From the NCBI GenBank assembly GCA_902533955.1, contig CACANV010000011.1, positions 1-14,557 of the forward strand: a stretch of DNA of 14,557 nt. The letters run 5' to 3'. Source of the DNA: an uncultured Pelagibacteraceae bacterium. GTDB taxonomy: Bacteria; Pseudomonadota; Alphaproteobacteria; Pelagibacterales; Pelagibacteraceae. The translations under genes and the position numbers were made by a program. Numbering within the stretch: the first letter of the stretch is position 1; each line of letters begins with the position of its first letter. The notes below the pieces were generated by a model, which was not told the origin of the DNA, did no database searches, and saw only the letters and a list, made by a program, of their open reading frames with translations. This document shows positions 14,525 to 14,557 of this stretch, piece by piece.

Positions 14525-14557
14525 AATTATACCAAATAAAAAAAAGATCGGAGCAGA
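14517..14557 (+). CDS. Start of a further gene, possibly TauD/TfdA-type dioxygenase (3' end outside window)
   Basis: An ATG at 14517 overlaps the end of the dehalogenase-like gene by 8 bases in another frame and stays open to the window edge. It gives 13 residues reading MFKIIPNKKKIGA plus one incomplete codon that must encode Asp or Glu. The pattern 'xIxPxxxxIGAE' is how many TauD/TfdA-family Fe(II)/2-oxoglutarate dioxygenases begin. That family releases sulfite from taurine or acts on carboxylic acids. The evidence is only 13 residues, so this is a tentative call. The alternative is that the ATG is a chance frame at the end of the preceding gene. Confidence 0.35.
   Translation, partial: MFKIIPNKKKIGA

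Noticed and set aside
14545..14557. Illumina adapter remnant (the end reads AGATCGGAGCAGA)
   Set aside because: It resembles but does not match the adapter start AGATCGGAAGAGC, and it continues an open frame with a sensible protein start. Contamination is possible but not supported.

Overview
The window looks like a piece of a SAR11-type alphaproteobacterial genome (Candidatus Pelagibacter or a close relative). I infer this from the strongly AT-rich coding sequence, Lys/Asn/Ile-rich proteins, near-zero intergenic spacing, frequent absence of Shine-Dalgarno motifs, and a marine osmolyte gene set (taurine uptake, omega-amino-acid transamination, dimethylglycine/sarcosine-type demethylation). 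No rRNA, tRNA, CRISPR array, insertion sequence or phage gene was seen.

Region 1 (1-2938, + strand): the 3' part of an unrecognised Lys-rich gene overlaps by one base (TAATG) a gene for an 834-residue exported protein. That protein has about 117 Met, no Cys and no Trp. It has Met-containing glycine-zipper repeats and ends in a Gly-Pro tail encoded by a hexanucleotide repeat. This pair is the least explained part of the window.

Region 2 (2939-6697, - strand): a taurine-type ABC importer in the order tauA (binding protein), a hairpin with a U-tract, tauB (ATPase), tauC (permease). TauC is about twice the usual length because of an N-terminal extension with two extra membrane segments and a charged helical domain. 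The tauC stop codon directly abuts the stop codon of the Met-rich gene, with no bases between them.

Region 3 (6698-6900): a divergent promoter region with a perfect 8+1+8 dyad, a candidate tauA -10 box, and a -10-like box placed so that the rightward transcript could be leaderless.

Region 4 (6901-12500, + strand): a tight operon of an omega-amino-acid/taurine-pyruvate aminotransferase, alanine dehydrogenase, a dimethylglycine/sarcosine dehydrogenase-like flavoprotein, and a small AsmA-like membrane-anchored protein started by an overlapping TTG. The proposed flow is import of taurine by TauABC, then transamination with pyruvate to sulfoacetaldehyde plus L-alanine. Alanine dehydrogenase then regenerates pyruvate and releases ammonium. 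The flavoprotein may demethylate an N-methylated amine feeding the same route. No sulfoacetaldehyde-processing gene (xsc, safD, isfD) is in the window.

Region 5 (12502-14557): GMP reductase guaC on the - strand, converging on the AsmA-like gene with a 1-base gap. Divergent from it is an alpha/beta hydrolase that keeps all catalytic and halide-pocket residues of fluoroacetate dehalogenase. The first 13 codons of another gene follow, whose N-terminus resembles TauD/TfdA-family dioxygenases.
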